Shown here: one piece after another, positions 60,520 to 64,000 of the stretch
How positions within the stretch are numbered: position 1 is the stretch's first letter
Layout: every line of letters starts with the position of its first letter
Notes under the pieces: generated by a model
The model's input: only the letters and a program-made list of their open reading frames with translations
Told to the model about the DNA's origin: nothing
Database searches by the model: none
Translations under genes and position numbers: made by a program
From: Sanderia malayensis
Lineage: Eukaryota; Cnidaria; Scyphozoa; Semaeostomeae; Pelagiidae
Assembly: GCA_013076295.1 (NCBI GenBank)
Contig: RQOL01000772.1
Location: 3,997,087-4,061,086 of the forward strand
Reading direction: 5' to 3'
DNA length: 64,000 nt

Positions 60520-62837
60520 ATGGATCCGAATGGTAGTAAAGATGGTAAATCTCAAGTAATGATGGGTTATTCACTAGAAAACTGCTTCAGGCATGTTTTC
60601 AAAACTCTTGATTTCAAAAATGACGCACTTCTTAATGTCAGTCAGTTGAAAGTTGTTTGTGCTAACATTTGTCGCGTTTTGGACATTTCATTTATTCCTG
60701 AAGACCTTGAAAAGTTCAACAATAACTCCTCAACACTTCAAGCTGATGGATTTGTATCTTATGTTCGAGAACTGATGAAGAAAGCCCAAAGTAACTCTCC
60801 TATGCTTGCTTTATTGTTTTATCACCATGGTACTATACCCCATCTTATGCTGTGAGGGACAAGTTTGCTTTGCCTTCGGATAGTTGGGGTTCACCAATCC
60901 CCTACGGCAAGGCAACGCCCACTTATATTCGCATATTTTAAGCTCCTCGCATTGTATAGCTTTTTTATTTGCCCCTGACTTGATCCAGGTTTTTATTAAT
61001 CTGATTTGCAACTTCTTAAATAGGTGCTGGGAAGGTTGTTGATTTTAACAAGTTGGAAGACATCTGTTGGGTAATTATCAACAAAGTAAGACCCAACGAT
61101 GGCCGAGTCCTTGACTGCGAGCACACATTGTGTCTGCTGAAAGTCTTCAATAAGATTGACATTGATAACGAATTGGTGATACACAAAGATGAAGCAAGGA
61201 TAGTAATTGAGTATTTGATGACAGAATCTGGAATAACATTTGATCCTAGTGCAATGGAGAGTTATTCAGCAAGTGATCATTGGACCTTTTGGAATCTTCT
61301 AGAATGCATCGAAAAGAAATATATTGCAGATACACTTAAAAGGTATGTTGTTAGGCTTGTAAATGAAACTGTGGTTCACAGTCCCAACTCGCAAGCCCTG
61401 AAGAGAGGCTATAACCAGAAGGTAACCACTGGCCCAGCCCAGAGGTCTAAATTTGAGGGGGGGGGGGGCTAAATTTCATCATAACAGAATGATTGCTCTT
61501 ACGTAGCATGCAATCGTAACCACAACTCTTGAGGTACCAATTTTGTCAGTTTTGATGTTTTCTCAAACACCAACTTTTTGGACATTGGGTGGATAAAAAC
61601 CAACTGCCTCTTGATTGATGGGCATAATGAAAAGCGAGGGTTGTTTGATTGATGTAGCATGTGAAGGGTGGGGGTCTTCGGTAGACAGAGACGTTTAGAT
61701 TCTTAGATTGTTGAAGATTCTTTTTATGGGTCATTATAGTAGATTCTGCAGGAATAACCTGAAATTAAACGTCTGATGATGTTATTAAAACATTTGAGCA
61801 GAAATGATTTATTTCTCCGGTGATAATTTATGATATACACTCCCATTCATCATGTCTAGTGTGTACAAAGAGGGCATGGACTTCTTGGATAACATGTACG
61901 TGAATGAGGTGGTCAAAGCTGGTAACTTAACAAAGAAAGGACACAAAGTGAAATCAATGAAAGAGCGTTGGTTTGTGCTACAGCCTGGTAAATTGTCTTA
62001 TTACACATCAAAGTCAATGAGAGAGCTCAAAGGTGTCATAATTATCAATGGTTCCACCTTTATAACTGATTTACCAGAATCTAAGACACATAAATGCCAT
62101 TTTGAGGTAACATGTGGAGAGAAACATGTGACATATGAGCTGGAGGCAGAGAATCGACGAGTTAAAAACGAGTGGATGCAACATATCCAGTCTTGTATTG
62201 GTATGTGTTTGTCTTATTTTCATCTTATTTTCTTATATTGCTTGACTCTTTAGACCCTGTTTGCCAGTTGTTTTATCCCTGCATGCTACAGCAGGGGACA
62301 AAAGACCTCGGAATTTTCTCATTTTTGAAGTTTTGCAATAATCTTTCATCTCCCTCCTTTAAACAACCGTGCCTCCAGAGAATGGTATACACAATATCGG
62401 CAAGATTCTACTTGTGTTGTCACCACAAGGGTCTGGCTGGGGGAACAATTGCTTTATGGGTAGTGGGGCTTGAGTAAAGCCAACAAAAAGGGGTTAACAG
62501 GTTGATAGTCCCTCAAGTGTCTGAAGGACTTTTGTCTACTATTGAACCTTTAAGAATATCTCTATATACAGCATTGTAGAACATTTTGATTTTCCATTGA
62601 TGGCAGCTATTCTGAGAAAATGGAAGCTTGTGTGTAACATATTGTTTGTTGTTTATTGTGACTGGTCAAGATGTCTGTCTAATGTCTATCATTTTTTGCT
62701 TTGAAGGTGAAGAGAATTCACCATTATACAGCCAGTTGTTGAAACGAAGTGATGCGAGATTAGCGAACCAAAGACTGGCTGCTGAAACTGAGATGAAACG
62801 ACAAGAACAGGATGCTTTGATCAAGCAGCAAACTGAG
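60520..62837 (+). CDS. SWAP70/DEF6-like guanine-exchange adaptor, 3' end outside window
   Basis: Four in-phase exons (60520-60829, 61024-61342, 61860-62200, 62707-62837) encode the first 367 residues. SWAP70 and DEF6 are PIP3-binding Rac exchange/actin-binding proteins. N-terminal EF-hand-like region: HVFKTLDFKNDALLNVSQLK aligns with the human FTALDQDHSGKVSKSQLK block, but the calcium-loop acidic residues are poorly kept. The PH domain is in exon 3: AGNLTKKGHKVKSMKERWFV, LSYYTSKSMRELKG, ending VKNEWMQHIQSCI with the invariant Trp. Exon 4 begins the Gln/Glu/Arg-rich coiled coil (LANQRLAAETEMKRQEQDAL). It ends at a GAG|GTTTGT donor; further coiled-coil exons must lie beyond 64000. Only one gene of the SWAP70/DEF6 pair is expected outside vertebrates, so no specific symbol is given. 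Confidence 0.88.
62286..62544. mobile_element. CAATAGTGGACA MITE, copy in SWAP70-like intron 3
   Basis: About 259 bp from CTACAGCAGGGGACAAAAG to GAAGGACTTTTGTCTACTATTG, with GTTGTCACCACAAGGGTCTG in the middle and AACAATTGCTTTATGGG beyond it. Confidence 0.75.
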
Positions 62838-63176
62838 GTTTGTTGCATGTTGTTGTTGTGTTTAACGAGCTTCTACTAGTAATGAGCTTTTCCTCTATTG
62901 TGAGTTGCATAAGAGTATAATCTATTCTTGGTCAAAGTCAGGGGTTAAATGTTGCGAACTATTTGAGGAAAAGTTTGTTTTATTTTATGTTTGAGTAAAG
63001 TTATGCAAGTGAGAAATATGTTGACGAAAACGAAGTTACAAAACTTGTACTTGTCGTACAAGACACGGAATCAATTTAAGCATTTTGGACACAAAATTTC
63101 ATAGTTGGAGTAGAATCAACAGTAAAATTACAGCATTTTATGAGAATGTAGTGAAATTTCTTTTTTGGGAAATATG

Positions 63177-63950
63177 GTTAGGCAGGGCAATCGCTGTAAG
63201 AGTCTGATTTTTCACTTAACCTAATTGATCTCACTGGTTTTATACACTTTCGAGCATGGAGATTCTGATCTCCCTTTCGTGGAAGCCCATTAGAGAACTT
63301 TATTTAAATCGTTCTTGATCAAATTCGATGACGTCATAATCCGTAATGCCCAAACGTTTTGGTCATTACGGATTGTAAATGGTTGTGATGTTGGATTCTA
63401 AATCGCCATGTTTCAGAGTATGCAAATGCATTAAACGAATTGGGGTTAAGCAAAAATTCAGACTTTCAAAACCAATTACCGTATTTCCTCGATTAAACGC
63501 CCCCCCTCGATTAAAAGCCCCCCTCGAATAAACGCCCCCTTATGCTACCAACTTTTGCAATAAACGCCGCCCTCGATTAAACGCCCCCTCTTTGTGCAAA
63601 ACCATGGCGACTTTCATTTTCTACGTTGTTGCTCGATAAAGCAAGGCTCAACTAAACCATTTTCTTTTTTTCTGGACCCAATGACAGAGCCTGTGATCTT
63701 GAACTTTCTAATAAACGCCCCCCCCCCCTCGAATAATGGCCCCCTCGATTAGGCGCCCCCTCAAAAAGTGCCGATATTAATAAACGCCCCGGGGCGTTTA
63801 ATCGAGGAAATACGGTATTCCTTTCTTAGTGACATCACCGATCACGTGATACTAAAGCAAAATTTGTTTAGTCCATGCCATGTATTTAACACAGTGAGAT
63901 CATTTATGTTAGTGAAAAATCGGATTGTTACAGCCATTGCCCTGCCTAAC
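63177..63950. mobile_element. 774-bp element with about 60-bp inverted ends
   Basis: Left end GTTAGGCAGGGCAATCGCTG (63177) and right end, reverse-complemented, GTTAGGCAGGGCAATGGCTG (63950). The match continues imperfectly for about 60 bp through CTGATTTTTCACT and GATCTCACTG. No open frame. I could not see an unambiguous target-site duplication. The AAACGCCCC cluster at 63478-63818 lies inside. Confidence 0.75.
63478..63818 (+). repeat. AAACGCCCC/TTAATCGAGG dispersed repeat, longest copy
   Basis: Bounded by ACCGTATTTCCTCGATTAAA-CGCC and its inverse GGCGTTTAATCGAGGAAATA-CGGT, a 24-bp terminal inverted repeat, so this copy shows the element's true ends. Inside are at least eight TCGA(A/T)TAAACGCCCC units on both sides of about 110 bp of unique sequence. 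About 341 bp. Confidence 0.8.
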
Positions 63951-64000
63951 ACGCTAATGCTATCAATAGACAACTCTAACAATGAAACATGCTCATTAGT

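Larger units (their letters stand above)
62838..64000. other. SWAP70-like intron, right edge
   Basis: No exon recognised after 62837. Two repeats fill most of it: a 774-bp inverted-repeat element and, nested in it, a cluster of AAACGCCCC units. Confidence 0.6.

Overview
The window is nuclear DNA from an animal with intron-rich genes: GT-AG introns, AT-rich intergenic DNA and many short non-autonomous transposons. The genes are widely conserved animal genes, and their mix with a SYCP1 homologue, an ankyrin TRP channel and tectonin-repeat secreted proteins suggests an early-branching metazoan, most likely a cnidarian. That placement is inference. There are no prokaryotic operons, rRNA, tRNA or CRISPR arrays that I can support. 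Ten genes could be named and assembled exon by exon with matching splice phases. The main exceptions are ACADSB, whose presequence exon was not found; the TRP channel, which needs one more small exon; SWAP70/DEF6, which runs off the window; and the two tectonin genes, which have a domain-level name only.

Layout. 1-3.4 kb: an unidentified minus-strand gene with acidic, Gln-rich exons. 3.4-8.5 kb: PRKRIP1 (minus) and TIMM22 (plus) start head-to-head from a 208-bp shared promoter; PRKRIP1 intron 1 carries a 2-kb near-perfect fold-back transposon. 8.9-12.4 kb: SYCP1 (minus). 13.2-16.1 kb: SMARCB1/SNF5 (minus), with a second, diverged copy of its first coding exon upstream that is splice-phase compatible with exon 2. 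16.3-23.2 kb: gene-poor and repeat-rich, with a hAT-like element and hairpins. 23.3-31.9 kb: an ankyrin-repeat TRP-type channel (plus) with two unusual intronic tandem arrays. 33.4-37.5 kb: ACADSB (plus). 38.2-45.2 kb: PRODH (plus). 46.4-60.3 kb: SART3 (minus, 25 coding exons), whose 7.4-kb first intron contains two tandem intronless same-strand genes for secreted tectonin-repeat proteins. 60.5 kb to beyond the right edge: SWAP70/DEF6-like gene (plus), head-to-head with SART3.

Functions are mostly housekeeping: spliceosome (PRKRIP1, SART3), mitochondrial import and amino-acid catabolism (TIMM22, ACADSB, PRODH), chromatin and meiosis (SMARCB1, SYCP1), signalling (TRP channel, SWAP70/DEF6). They do not form a pathway. 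The most notable signals are the alternative SMARCB1 DNA-binding exon, the tectonin pair nested in SART3, an array of about 12 decoy 5' splice sites directly downstream of a real one, a 22-bp-phased array of AGGTCA half-sites, and several dispersed MITE families sitting in introns of these genes.
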